A DNA stretch of 64,000 nt from Empedobacter tilapiae (GCF_004785645.1 NZ_SRPE01000008.1:1-64000), one strand, 5' to 3'. Positions 47,250 through 55,197 are shown, counted from the stretch's first letter. Notes: generated from the letters alone by a model not told the origin. Program-made: numbers and translations.

Positions 47250-47280
47250 CACTCGCAATACCGCAGTAGACTGCGTTATT

Positions 47281-47365
47281 GGAGAGTTGGCAGAGTGGTC
47301 GAATGCGGCAGTCTTGAAAACTGTTGAGGGTCACACCTCCGGGGGTTCGAATCCCTCACTCTCCG
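47281..47365 (+). tRNA. tRNA-Ser (UGA)
   Basis: Acceptor arms ggagagt / actctcc with discriminator G at 47365, a long class II variable arm (gagggtcacacctc), T loop gttcgaatc, and an anticodon loop cttgaaa with anticodon TGA at 47315-47317. CCA is not encoded. The accessory region begins directly behind it; tRNA genes of this type are common insertion sites. Confidence 0.96.
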
Positions 47366-47520
47366 CTGAAAGGGATTCTATCATTTAGAATCTCTTTTTT
47401 TTGTGTATATTAATAAGTTTTTCTCCTTTATTTTCAAATGGTTAATCGAAAATAAATCGATCATCGTAGGTGTTCGATAAATACCATTTTCATAGTATAA
47501 ATTGCTGTCGAACACCATGT

Positions 47521-47672
47521 TTACAAATTCTCTTTTCTGTAAAGTATTGCTTTAGAATAAACAAATTTCATATCCGTTAATTGATTCAGATTCTTTTCTA
47601 AGATTTTAAAAGCAATTTGTTGATTAGCGCTATATTGCTCTATTGCCCCTCTAAGAGTTATAATTTTGTCAT
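47521..47672 (-). pseudogene. Frameshifted gene fragment
   Basis: On the minus strand, a frame ending at 47521 reads ITLRGAIEQYSANQQIAF and continues KILEKNLNQLTDMKFVYSK to a TAA, with normal coding character. The only upstream ATG (47672) is one base out of frame, as if one A of a short A run was lost. It may be the remnant of an element gene. Function not recognised. Confidence 0.35.
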
Positions 47673-47872
47673 TTTAAACAAAAAAACAACGTTGATACGT
47701 ATCCTTGCTTACTTCGTTTTTAATACATTCTACTGCCACTATGTTGCCTTCATCTTGCCTTGATGTTGGGAGTATCCTGCTACTATTTATAAATAGATTA
47801 TTATATTATAGTTGAACGCAAAAAATAATAGGTCAACTAAAATGTATTTTTTGATGTATCTTCTTCGACAAT

Positions 47873-47924
47873 CCTTCGACCGTTGTTCGAGAAAACACCT
47901 TTTTTCTCGAACCATTGTCGAAGG
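47873..47924. repeat. Long interrupted hairpin
   Basis: ccttcgac pairs with gtcgaagg (8 bp), and gttcgagaaaa with ttttctcgaac (11 bp), separated by 4-base internal loops cgtt/catt and closed by a 6-base loop. No gene explains it. It could be a structured RNA, a recombination site or a remnant end of an element. Confidence 0.6.
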
Positions 47925-48013
47925 ACACTCGAACAAACCTCGAAAAATCTAGTTATTTTGTTACTAAAAAATATTGACTACAAAATAAGAAGTACACCTT
48001 GTTGAGTAAAACA

Positions 48014-48049
48014 AAAAACCTCCTTAAAATATCATCTAAAGAGGTTTTT
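48014..48049 (-). terminator. Terminator after the AIPR gene
   Basis: Stem aaaaacctc / gaggttttt with an 18-base loop; T run in the minus direction, 46 bases past the AIPR stop. Confidence 0.7.
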
Positions 48050-48094
48050 ATTTATACTATTCTGTGTTTTTGTACCTAAAAATGGAGTTGCGCA

Positions 48095-49942
48095 TCAGTT
48101 ACCCATGTTATACGCTGTATTATGTTTTAATTTAGATGTATTATTTTTATTTGTAATCAAACTATGTTCGAAATCCTTTTTTAATGATTTATAATACTCC
48201 TTACTTTTAAATAGAACAGAGTTAACTATTTTTGAATCATCTTTTTTTCTTTTTTCAAGATCAGAAAGAATGAAATCTGATATGTATTGATATTGTTTTT
48301 CTACCTTATCTAAAGTATTATTCTCAAAATATGTGATTAATTTTCCGTTAATTGAGTTTGCATTCTCATTTGTATGTAATAATAGAATCTTAAACAATGC
48401 TAATATTTCAAAGTTTGCATATTGTATGAAATCATATTTTAAATAGTCTTGTTCGTTATTTTTCAGATTATTCGTGTCTATTTTATCTATAATAGATTTT
48501 ATTGCTTTTCTTTTTCTATCTATTAATAGATGTAGTAAATATGCAACATACATGTTGTCATATTTAGTTTCATTATTAAATATTATTTCATACAAACCAT
48601 TATTTTTAATTTTATTTGAGACGAAAATTAATTTTCTATTTTGCTTTGCATTAAATGGGTCATTAATGAAGTAAGCTAAATATAATTGTCCAAAAGTTTC
48701 ATTAGTTATTACTGAAACCCCTTTAATCTTTTTTCTAAATTCTCCACGTCTAGTTTCGTACCAAACATTTGTGTTTTTTAGAAACTCTTTTTGAATATTT
48801 AGTTGAATCTCATCATTTGCATGAAAATCTCTTTCACTAATAGGATTTTGAGAGTTTGTGTATCTTGTAACTTTTAAATCAAAATCATCACCACCAGATT
48901 CTAATACCCTAAAGGTTATTAAAGCATTATGATCCATTTTTTTTCTTGTTTCATCATCAGCATACTTATAGGAATCATAAATGCTGTAAACTGTTTGTGC
49001 ACCATTTATAACCTGAATACCATTAATAGTTACAATATCTGAATCAGAATGAAAATCATCAATTCTGTCTGTTATTGCTGTTATTCCATTATTGAAGTAC
49101 CAAAAATTTATAGGATTATTTTTTACAGTATTCTTTATTTCTTCATTAAAATGAGATGATGTTAATGGGTTCCTAATATTTTTATAAAATAAAGATTGTC
49201 CGAATTTATCGAACATCAAATATATTTGAGAAGGTTTTATGATGAATATATTCGATTTAAATGGTTTATCTACGTATATAACTTGATTTTTTTCAAACTT
49301 TAATTCGAATTCTGACTTAGGGATATAAGGAGTTTCAATTGGATTATGAGTTTTTATACCTTTAAATTCAAGCTCAATATATTGTTGTTTCAAGGAATTG
49401 AAGTCAAGTAAATCAAAAGATATCAAGTTCGAAATAAAATCGTCTATATGCTCTTTTAGATTTACATCTCCATTGCATAAAGCTAGAAATAGAAATTTTA
49501 CTTTTCCATTTTTTCTTTTGTGTTTTAAAAATTTTTCATATTGAATATTAAAATTTTTATTTACTTCTGATTCTTTTTTTCCTGATAAAATTATTCGAAA
49601 ATCAGTTAGACAAGACTTTATTTCTTTGCTTAGCTCATTTGATTTATTTATATTTTTCTTAGAAAACCATTTTGCTTGAACTACATAATAAATCTCTTTC
49701 CCTTCTTGATCTGTATTTGAAAAAATTAAATCGCATGAAGAATCATCATTTCCTTCAGTTATGAATTTTTCTAGTTCTGATATCTCACAGTTTGGTAAAT
49801 ATCTTTTCAGAAACCAAATAAGAAATAAAAATGATTTTTGACCATTTTCATCTTGTTTTTGAAGATGCTCATTTTTCTTAAAAGTTGGTTTTAATTTATT
49901 GATTTCATTGTCAATAATATCGTAGAATATTTCATTCTTCAT
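48095..49942 (-). CDS. AIPR family abortive phage-infection protein
   Basis: 615 residues. The AIPR core lies at about 255-420: NFWYFNNGITAITD, then VTINGIQVINGAQTVYSIYDSY, and later LKVTRYTNSQNPISERDFHANDEIQ. The N terminus (about 35-95) looks like a PD-(D/E)xK nuclease: Asp71 in SSCDLIF and Gln89-x-Lys91 in YYVVQAKW. AIPR proteins were first linked to abortive infection; the nuclease reading is my inference. It is preceded by an XRE regulator on the same strand and ends in a terminator. Confidence 0.85.
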   Translation of the reverse strand: MKNEIFYDIIDNEINKLKPTFKKNEHLQKQDENGQKSFLFLIWFLKRYLPNCEISELEKFITEGNDDSSCDLIFSNTDQEGKEIYYVVQAKWFSKKNINKSNELSKEIKSCLTDFRIILSGKKESEVNKNFNIQYEKFLKHKRKNGKVKFLFLALCNGDVNLKEHIDDFISNLISFDLLDFNSLKQQYIELEFKGIKTHNPIETPYIPKSEFELKFEKNQVIYVDKPFKSNIFIIKPSQIYLMFDKFGQSLFYKNIRNPLTSSHFNEEIKNTVKNNPINFWYFNNGITAITDRIDDFHSDSDIVTINGIQVINGAQTVYSIYDSYKYADDETRKKMDHNALITFRVLESGGDDFDLKVTRYTNSQNPISERDFHANDEIQLNIQKEFLKNTNVWYETRRGEFRKKIKGVSVITNETFGQLYLAYFINDPFNAKQNRKLIFVSNKIKNNGLYEIIFNNETKYDNMYVAYLLHLLIDRKRKAIKSIIDKIDTNNLKNNEQDYLKYDFIQYANFEILALFKILLLHTNENANSINGKLITYFENNTLDKVEKQYQYISDFILSDLEKRKKDDSKIVNSVLFKSKEYYKSLKKDFEHSLITNKNNTSKLKHNTAYNMGN

Positions 49943-50141
49943 TTGCAGTTATGTTGATTTAATATAGCTTATAACATTGTTTTTTCACGAAACTGATCTA
50001 GCATTTATTTCGTAAAAAAACACCTATATCTTTATATCGCTAAATAACAAATATATAAATTAATCTAATTTATAACCATTATTGTATAATATATAAATAG
50101 AAAATACCTTTTTACTTTTTCTATTACTTTTTTAAGAAGTA

Positions 50142-50363
50142 CTAATCTATTAATTCTTTAAGACTAATATCTAAAGCGTTACAAATTTTTAATAAAGTAG
50201 AAAATAAAAAATCTTCCTTACCATTTTCTATATCACTGATTTTTGATCTATCAAATTTTGGAATTTTTTCAGCCACTTGTTTTTGAGTAAGTCCCTTCTC
50301 TTTTCTCTTTTTCTTTATTTTTTCGCCGATTATCTTATAATAAGTTGTATAATTTTCCTTCAT
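50142..50363 (-). CDS. XRE family helix-turn-helix regulator
   Basis: 73 residues, almost only the HTH_3 domain: IGEKIKKKRKEKGLTQKQVAEKIPKFDRSKISDIENGKEDFLFSTLLKICNALDISLKELI. It is oriented like the AIPR gene, 199 bases upstream of it, and probably represses it. An inverted repeat tgtgg-N8-ccaca at 50378-50395 just upstream is a likely binding site. Confidence 0.9.
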   Translation of the reverse strand: MKENYTTYYKIIGEKIKKKRKEKGLTQKQVAEKIPKFDRSKISDIENGKEDFLFSTLLKICNALDISLKELID

Positions 50364-50377
50364 TGTAAAAAAATAAT

Positions 50378-50417
50378 TGTGGTTTTATTGCCACATTAAA
50401 AAATATTATTATATTTG
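50378..50417. promoter_or_regulatory. XRE operator overlapping a rightward promoter
   Basis: Inverted repeat tgtgg (50378-50382) / ccaca (50391-50395). On the plus strand TTG (50388-50390), 19 bases and TATATTTG (50410-50417) form a strong promoter pointing away from the XRE gene into a region without a gene. XRE binding would cover the -33 element. Confidence 0.5.
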
Positions 50418-51093
50418 TATAAGCGAATTGATAATTAGACTTTTAATAGTCATTATTAAACGATGTAATCTCGAACCGTAACGACCAATTTTATCTTCGA
50501 GAGTATCGTGAAATCGCTCCATGTCTCAAAAGTTTTGTACTTTCGCATACGGCATGGGCGGTTTTCACATATGCTTTAGGAGATAACTTTTAAACTTTCG
50601 AGTTTATAAGCTGGGTTTGGTCGCCCACGGTACTAAAGTGTGAAGCCGCCTTGCTTTTTTTGCAAGTATTTCTTCATACACGAGAAACATCGTTCCATAA
50701 AACCCAACACAAAATGAGAACGAAACAATTTCCATTCATCCGTAAAAAACCACCAGACAAAGTCTGTTGGTGTTACTAATTCTTTTAAAGAACAATACTC
50801 CGTATTTATAGCATTTTTAAAACACGGATCGTAAAGCAAAGGGCTATCCTTTCTTTACACGCTCTCTATCAGAGCCTCGGTAATGAGACTTTGACAGTAA
50901 TTGTTATACTCTTTTTTTCGCACATTAAAAGTAAACCCTTTATTGCCATTTTCCAAATTTATTGGGGTTCTGCTACCTATTATTTAGATGTGAGACGTGA
51001 GATTTTAGTATAGAGAGGATTCAATTATGAACAAATTAGATTTCTTGAAATGAAAAAATATTAGAGAAATAATATGTTAAAAAGTGTTAAATT

Positions 51094-51210
51094 CCTGTAT
51101 CGGTGTATATCCAAAATGCCACTTTTCTGTATCGGTTGTGTATCCGCGCTGTATCCATTCTGTATCCATTGTATATGCGTTCCGTATGGTTTGTTCGGTG
51201 TTCGTGTATC
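51094..51210 (+). repeat. Iteron-like TGTATC repeats
   Basis: At least six copies of (c/g)tgtatc(c/g) and several near-copies (gtgtatatcc, ttgtatatg, ccgtatgg) within about 115 bases, all in the same direction at 8-24 base steps. Such direct repeats bind replication or partition proteins in plasmids, but no rep gene is in this window. Confidence 0.45.
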
Positions 51211-51594
51211 GGAAGGGATAGGATTTTTGATTTACGACGTGGGATTTATGATGTAAAAAGTACAGATTAGATGTTAGATATGAGAATTGAGAGTTTAGAG
51301 TTGTAAAATGTAGTATTTATGATGTACAAAGTATTAAGTAAAATGTAAAAAGTAGTATGTATTCAGATTAAGGATGAGGTTTTGAGATAAGTTCAGAATG
51401 ACAACGAATTTGAATATTGAAAAAGGATGAATAAACCGGCATTAAAACTCTCACGTTAAAAAGATTTTAGCCCGTAGGGTTTGTAAAATCTTTAGTGAAA
51501 TGAGAACATTTTTAGTAGAGAGGTTTACGGCCTTGACTTTTTGGTTACTTTTTAGTCAAGTAAAAAGTGACATTATTAAAGAAAAGGAATACCT

Positions 51595-51611
51595 GAGTCA
51601 CATCGTGACTC
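51595..51611. repeat. Palindrome GAGTCAC-ATC-GTGACTC
   Basis: Perfect 7-bp arms around a 3-base centre, about 240 bases upstream of the sigma factor gene. It could be a protein-binding site. Confidence 0.5.
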
Positions 51612-51851
51612 CTCCTCTTAATCTCAAATGTTATTAAAAATAAATTTGATTATTAATAAGAATAAAAATGCGTAAAACGTTAAGCGTAGATCGTAAACCG
51701 TAAAAAAATAAAACCCCTTTCCCAAAAACAAAGTTGGCGCGATGTACTGGAAAAGGAGAGGCTTTTAAAACTAATGTTGAATTTTAAAAACGATGTTAAA
51801 ACGTAGAACGTAATACGTATCACATAAAACATAAATAAAACCACCCTTATT

Positions 51852-52634
51852 ATGCTAGAAAAAGAATTTGAATTATTAAAAAAAGGCAATTCTACTGCTT
51901 TCGAACGTATTTATGTCAGATATAATAAACGCATCTTTTGGTTTGGAAAACAATTAATTATGGATGAATTTGTTGTGGAATGTTTGTTACAAGACGTGTT
52001 TCTGAAACTTTGGGAATATCGAGAGAAGATTGAATCTCCCGATCATATCTTTTTCTTTTTGAGGCTTGTAATGAAATACAGTTGCTATTCGCATTATGCT
52101 AAACCGAAGAATAAGTTTTTTAGAACTGTGAATTCGTTGGAGAATTATGAAAATTATCAAAGTTATTTGGCTGGATATGATCCCGCTGATGTAATAGAAA
52201 ACCTGAACGAACAAGAAACACAACAGCACTATTTTGATGAAATTATAAAAGTATTACCCTTATTAAGTACTGAAAGAAAGCATCTAATTGAACTCTGTTT
52301 AAAACATGGATTTCAGTACAAAGCCATTGCTCATGCAATGGGAAGAGGAATAACCGAAACAAGTAACGAAATTAAAAGTGCTATAGCGGATCTTAAGAAG
52401 ATTTTAAGTCATCAAGATAAGTTAATTATTAAAACCAAAACAGTCTCTACAGAAGAGAAGCTAGAAAAGATGACCAAAACACAATCGTTGATTTTACAAC
52501 TTCGATGCGAGCATAAACAATCTTTTTCAACAATAGCTTCAACATTACAATTGTCTCAAAAAGAAGTGCACAACGAATTTATAGTCGCTTATAAATTTAC
52601 CCAACAAAATAAAGCTCAATCCCTAAACTATTGA
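51852..52634 (+). CDS. ECF sigma factor paired with dead Cas12f
   Basis: 260 residues. Sigma-2 lies at about 12-75: GNSTAFERIYVRYNKRIFWF and then ECLLQDVFLKLWEYREKI, the core-binding part. Sigma-4 lies at about 126-186: LSTERKHLIELCLKHGFQYKAIAHAMGRG. After a linker, residues 203-250 look like a second sigma-4 helix-turn-helix (KMTKTQSLILQLRCEHKQSFSTIASTLQLSQKEVHNEF), which normal ECF factors (about 180-200 residues) lack. There is no anti-sigma gene. Its stop overlaps the start of the Cas12f-like gene (TGATG), so both proteins are made together. I infer that the Cas12f-RNA complex recruits this sigma to target promoters. Confidence 0.88.
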   Translation: MLEKEFELLKKGNSTAFERIYVRYNKRIFWFGKQLIMDEFVVECLLQDVFLKLWEYREKIESPDHIFFFLRLVMKYSCYSHYAKPKNKFFRTVNSLENYENYQSYLAGYDPADVIENLNEQETQQHYFDEIIKVLPLLSTERKHLIELCLKHGFQYKAIAHAMGRGITETSNEIKSAIADLKKILSHQDKLIIKTKTVSTEEKLEKMTKTQSLILQLRCEHKQSFSTIASTLQLSQKEVHNEFIVAYKFTQQNKAQSLNY

Positions 52635-53734
52635 TGATGGAAAAATCTACTTTAATACTCACTCGAAAAATACAGTTAATTGTTGATTTACCTACCCAAG
52701 AAGAACGTCAAGAGGTTTTAGAAACACTTTATAAATGGAGAAACAGGTGTTATAGAGCCGCCAATTTGATCGTTTCACATTTGTATATACAAGCGATGGT
52801 GAAAGAGTTTTTGTATCTCTCAGAAGGTATTGTACACAAGTTGGTTGATGAAAAGAAAGATGAAGCAGGAATCTTACAACGTTCGCGAATAAATACCACT
52901 TATCGGGTGATATCAGATCGTTTTAAAGGGGAAATTCCGATGAATATATTATCGTGTTTAAATAGTAGACTACAGAGTACTTTTAACAAAGATTACCAAG
53001 AATATTGGAGAGGAGAAGCTTCGTTAAAAAACTTTAAACGAGATATGGCATTTCCTTTTGGATTGGAAGGTATTAGTAAACTATCTTATCATCCCGAGAA
53101 AAAAAGTTTTTGTTTTCGATTGTTTCAACTTCCATTCAAAACCTATTTAGGAAGAGATTTTACAGGTAACAAAAAACTATTGGAACAAGTAGTAAATGGT
53201 GAAGTTAAACTTTGTACTTCGCAAATAAAAATAGAAAAAGGGAAAATATTTTGGTTAGCTGTTGTAGAAATTGAAAAAGAAAACCATCAATTACAACCAG
53301 AAACTATTGCAGAAGCTTCCTTATCATTAGAATATCCATTGGTTGTAAAAGTAGGTAAATCTAGACTTTCCATCGGAACCAAAGAAGAGTTTTTGTATAG
53401 AAGATTAGCGATACAAGCGTCCCGTAAACGAACCCAAGCAGGAGTAGCTTATGCGAAATCGGGCAAAGGAAGAACAAGAAAATTAAAAGCTCTCGAAAAA
53501 ATGAGTGAATTAGAACGTAATTACGTACATAATCGATTACATGTTTACAGTCGAAAGCTAATTGATTTTTGCATCAATAATAAAGCAGGAACACTTATTT
53601 TATTGGATCAAGAAGAAAAAATAGAACTAGCTAAAGAAGAAGAATTTGTACTAAGGAATTTGAGTTATTATGAATTGATAACCAAAATAAAATACAAAGC
53701 TGACAAAGCAGGAATTGAGCTTATTATAGCATAA
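52634..53734 (+). CDS. Nuclease-dead, truncated Cas12f/TnpB-like protein
   Basis: 366 residues from ATG 52634 (or 52637). The order fits Cas12f/TnpB: WED strand LTRKIQLIVDLP, REC helices from about 25 (LYKWRNRCYRAANLIVSHLY), second WED part (about 130-215, KLCTSQIKIEKGKIFWLAVVEIE), RuvC region, and the typical helix GRTRKLKALEKMSELERNYV with HNRLHVYSRKLIDFCINNKAGTL (about 280-320). Catalytic residues are missing: the RuvC-I strand reads SLEYPLVVKVGKSRLSIG with no Asp, and the RuvC-II strand reads TLILLDQ where IxEDL is expected (Leu324). The chain stops at KADKAGIELIIA, before the zinc finger and RuvC-III. It should bind RNA and DNA but not cut. Confidence 0.85.
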   Translation: MMEKSTLILTRKIQLIVDLPTQEERQEVLETLYKWRNRCYRAANLIVSHLYIQAMVKEFLYLSEGIVHKLVDEKKDEAGILQRSRINTTYRVISDRFKGEIPMNILSCLNSRLQSTFNKDYQEYWRGEASLKNFKRDMAFPFGLEGISKLSYHPEKKSFCFRLFQLPFKTYLGRDFTGNKKLLEQVVNGEVKLCTSQIKIEKGKIFWLAVVEIEKENHQLQPETIAEASLSLEYPLVVKVGKSRLSIGTKEEFLYRRLAIQASRKRTQAGVAYAKSGKGRTRKLKALEKMSELERNYVHNRLHVYSRKLIDFCINNKAGTLILLDQEEKIELAKEEEFVLRNLSYYELITKIKYKADKAGIELIIA

Positions 53735-53746
53735 ATTATAATTTTT

Positions 53747-53853
53747 GAGGGCGATTGTACACCCGTAAGGTGAGGTTGATTACGAACACTCACTAAATGT
53801 AATCAACATATACAACAGCTCACTTATCGTTCTTTCATCAACAAATAATGGCA
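53747..53853 (+). ncRNA. Guide RNA 1 of the dCas12f-sigma locus
   Basis: Begins 12 bases after the dCas12f stop, behind a -7-like box (taattttt g). The scaffold, aligned without gaps to copy 2, is 74 bases (53743-53816). It can form hairpin ttgattac/gtaatcaa (53776-53783, 53799-53806), a small hairpin cacc/ggtg, and a pseudoknot gtgag/ctcac (53770-53774, 53789-53793). It ends in tacaac, like a CRISPR repeat end. The next 15 bases, agctcacttatcgtt (53817-53831), differ fully from copy 2 and are the predicted guide. A conserved tail, ctttcatcaa and more, runs to 53853. Confidence 0.75.
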
Positions 53854-54064
53854 AGAAATGGCAATGGATTAGAAAGTATGTATTTCAAATGTTTTTATAC
53901 AAAAAACAATTTGAAGATAAAAAAAACTCGGATACAACTCTTAAGTCAGTTTTGGAAATGAATTTAAATAAATGAATTTTGAACAATATAAAAATTTTGT
54001 TTGTCTATGTTTAACCTTGATTGGGTAAATAATAGAAAATCAAATTTTAAAACACTATAATTTT

Positions 54065-54171
54065 GAGGGTGATTGTACACCCATAAGGTGAGGTTGGTAA
54101 TAAACACTCACTAAATGTAAATTACATATACAACGCGTGGGTTCACTTACTTTCATCAATAATTAATAGCA
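54065..54171 (+). ncRNA. Guide RNA 2 of the dCas12f-sigma locus
   Basis: Second copy, 318 bases downstream, aligned without gaps over 111 bases: scaffold 65 of 74 identical, tail 19 of 22 identical, but the 15-base window gcgtgggttcactta (54135-54149) matches copy 1 at only 5 of 15, as expected by chance. Scaffold differences keep structure: gtgag/ctcac remains and the hairpin becomes gtaat/attac (54097-54101, 54121-54125); gggtg/caccc is improved. TAATTTTG at 54058-54065 is a perfect -7 box. Confidence 0.72.
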
Positions 54172-55162
54172 GATACTCTTTGATGTTAAAAGCAAGATAA
54201 TGAGAACGTATATTTGTCTGAAATTCGTATTTCGGAATTGGAGTTCGTTTACAACAAAGTGAATTTGTGGGAAAACATTTTTCATCTATCTATATTCAAC
54301 TTAAAATAAAAAAATTAATAGAGATTCAATCCTCAAAACACTTTAATTTTCATCCACTATTTTCTCGGCTTATTAAAGAGTTTTTATCGGATAGGTGAAA
54401 GCATAACATCTGTCATCCTTTCAATGGCTGTGACAGCCAACTTTATTAAATATTTTTGATTATTCACTTTCATAAGTGATTTGATTAAAAAGGATAGATT
54501 TTCAATCAAAAGAAATAAAAAGGCAGCTAAGTTTGAAAGGACTCCCACGCTATAGCCAGCCAAAAGCTTACGGCATAATGAAACAGAAAAACAAAAATAA
54601 AGTTATTTTTTCTGTTTCACCCTTTGGGACTTAATCCGTTTCCTTTTGTCTCTGCACTGTCCTTTCCGATTTACTGCTTTCTTTTTCTCCTTTTTCTTTT
54701 GAAAACTAAATCTAAATAAAGATTTAGTTATTTTCAATTTCTTGTATATACATATAGTAAAATGCTTTTACATAAAAGCGTACAATTGTAATTACGTATT
54801 GATGTAAATATCTACTTACATATTTAAGTAAACATATATCCACTTGCTACTCTAAAAGCGTATTTAACTATCTATAAACATAATTCAGTAGTGTTATATT
54901 TCTTTTATACTATATATTCTGATTTTCTAACAGATTTGCAATCTTCATTTCTAAATGGTAGCATTTGGAATTTAGTGACATAATTTGTCTTATAATCAAT
55001 TCCTCATAGATACCTTACTTTGTAAAACTTAATACAGTATCCAAAAACTTATTTTTTTATAAGATAATAAACTTTTTAGAACGATTATTTTGGAGCGAAT
55101 GGTCAAAGTAAAATGTATTCATTTATACAATTATTTGGAAACATATAAATGTTTTGGAAAAA
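54172..55162. other. Non-coding region before the mobilization genes
   Basis: About 1 kb without a gene. It contains the palindromes ggctgtgacagcc (54426-54438) and tcactt-tcat-aagtga (54464-54479), a 13-bp perfect stem tgaaacagaaaaa/tttttctgtttca (54579-54591, 54607-54619), and an AT-rich stretch (54720-55140) with repeated aaaagcgta and acatat words. This could hold a replication or transfer origin. No rep gene seen. Confidence 0.55.
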
Positions 55163-55197
55163 GCAAGCGGGAGTTGGGCAGAGCCCTACTCGCTTGC
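55163..55197. other. Putative oriT hairpin
   Basis: Strong interrupted hairpin: gcaagc/gcttgc, gagt/actc and gggc/gccc stacked around an aga loop. It is much more GC-rich than its surroundings and lies about 140 bases upstream of the mobilization genes, where Bacteroidetes mobilizable elements keep their transfer origins. The nick site cannot be placed. Confidence 0.6.

Larger units (their letters stand above)
47366..48094. other. Gene-poor junction of the accessory region
   Basis: 729 bases with no intact gene. It holds a 9-bp inverted repeat ggtgttcga / tcgaacacc (47469-47477, 47508-47516), a frameshifted gene fragment (47521-47672), a long hairpin (47873-47924) and the terminator of the AIPR gene. 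The recurring ttcga words suggest decayed mobile DNA. Confidence 0.6.
50418..51851. other. Long non-coding stretch of the accessory region
   Basis: About 1.4 kb with no convincing gene. It holds a possible transcript from the promoter at 50410, iteron-like tgtatc repeats (51094-51210), a low-complexity part with words such as agtattaagtaaaatg and gtaaaaagtag (51290-51360), an imperfect hairpin built on actttttggttac (about 51537-51568), a palindrome at 51595-51611, and repeated acg/gta words (cgtaaaacgttaagcgtag, 51670-51830). A 68-residue frame on the minus strand at 50633-50839 is unsupported. Confidence 0.55.

Noticed and set aside
50633-50839. 68-residue minus-strand reading frame
   Set aside because: No recognised family, no promoter or clear neighbour context, and unusual Trp/Phe/Cys-rich composition; left as non-coding.
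51074-51256. 60-residue plus-strand reading frame
   Set aside because: It results from the tgtatc repeats (Cys/Ile/Tyr-rich translation) rather than a gene.
52634-53734. Active TnpB of an IS200/IS605 element
   Set aside because: Catalytic residues and the C-terminal part are missing, there is no TnpA, and no element ends are visible.
53743-54171. CRISPR array
   Set aside because: Only two scaffold copies 318 bases apart, with unrelated DNA between them and no short repeat-spacer pattern; no cas1/cas2. They are two single RNA genes.
54541-54552. Reverse strand gcgtggg match to the first 7 bases of guide 2
   Set aside because: Only 7 bases match and the rest does not; about one such hit is expected by chance in 64 kb on both strands.
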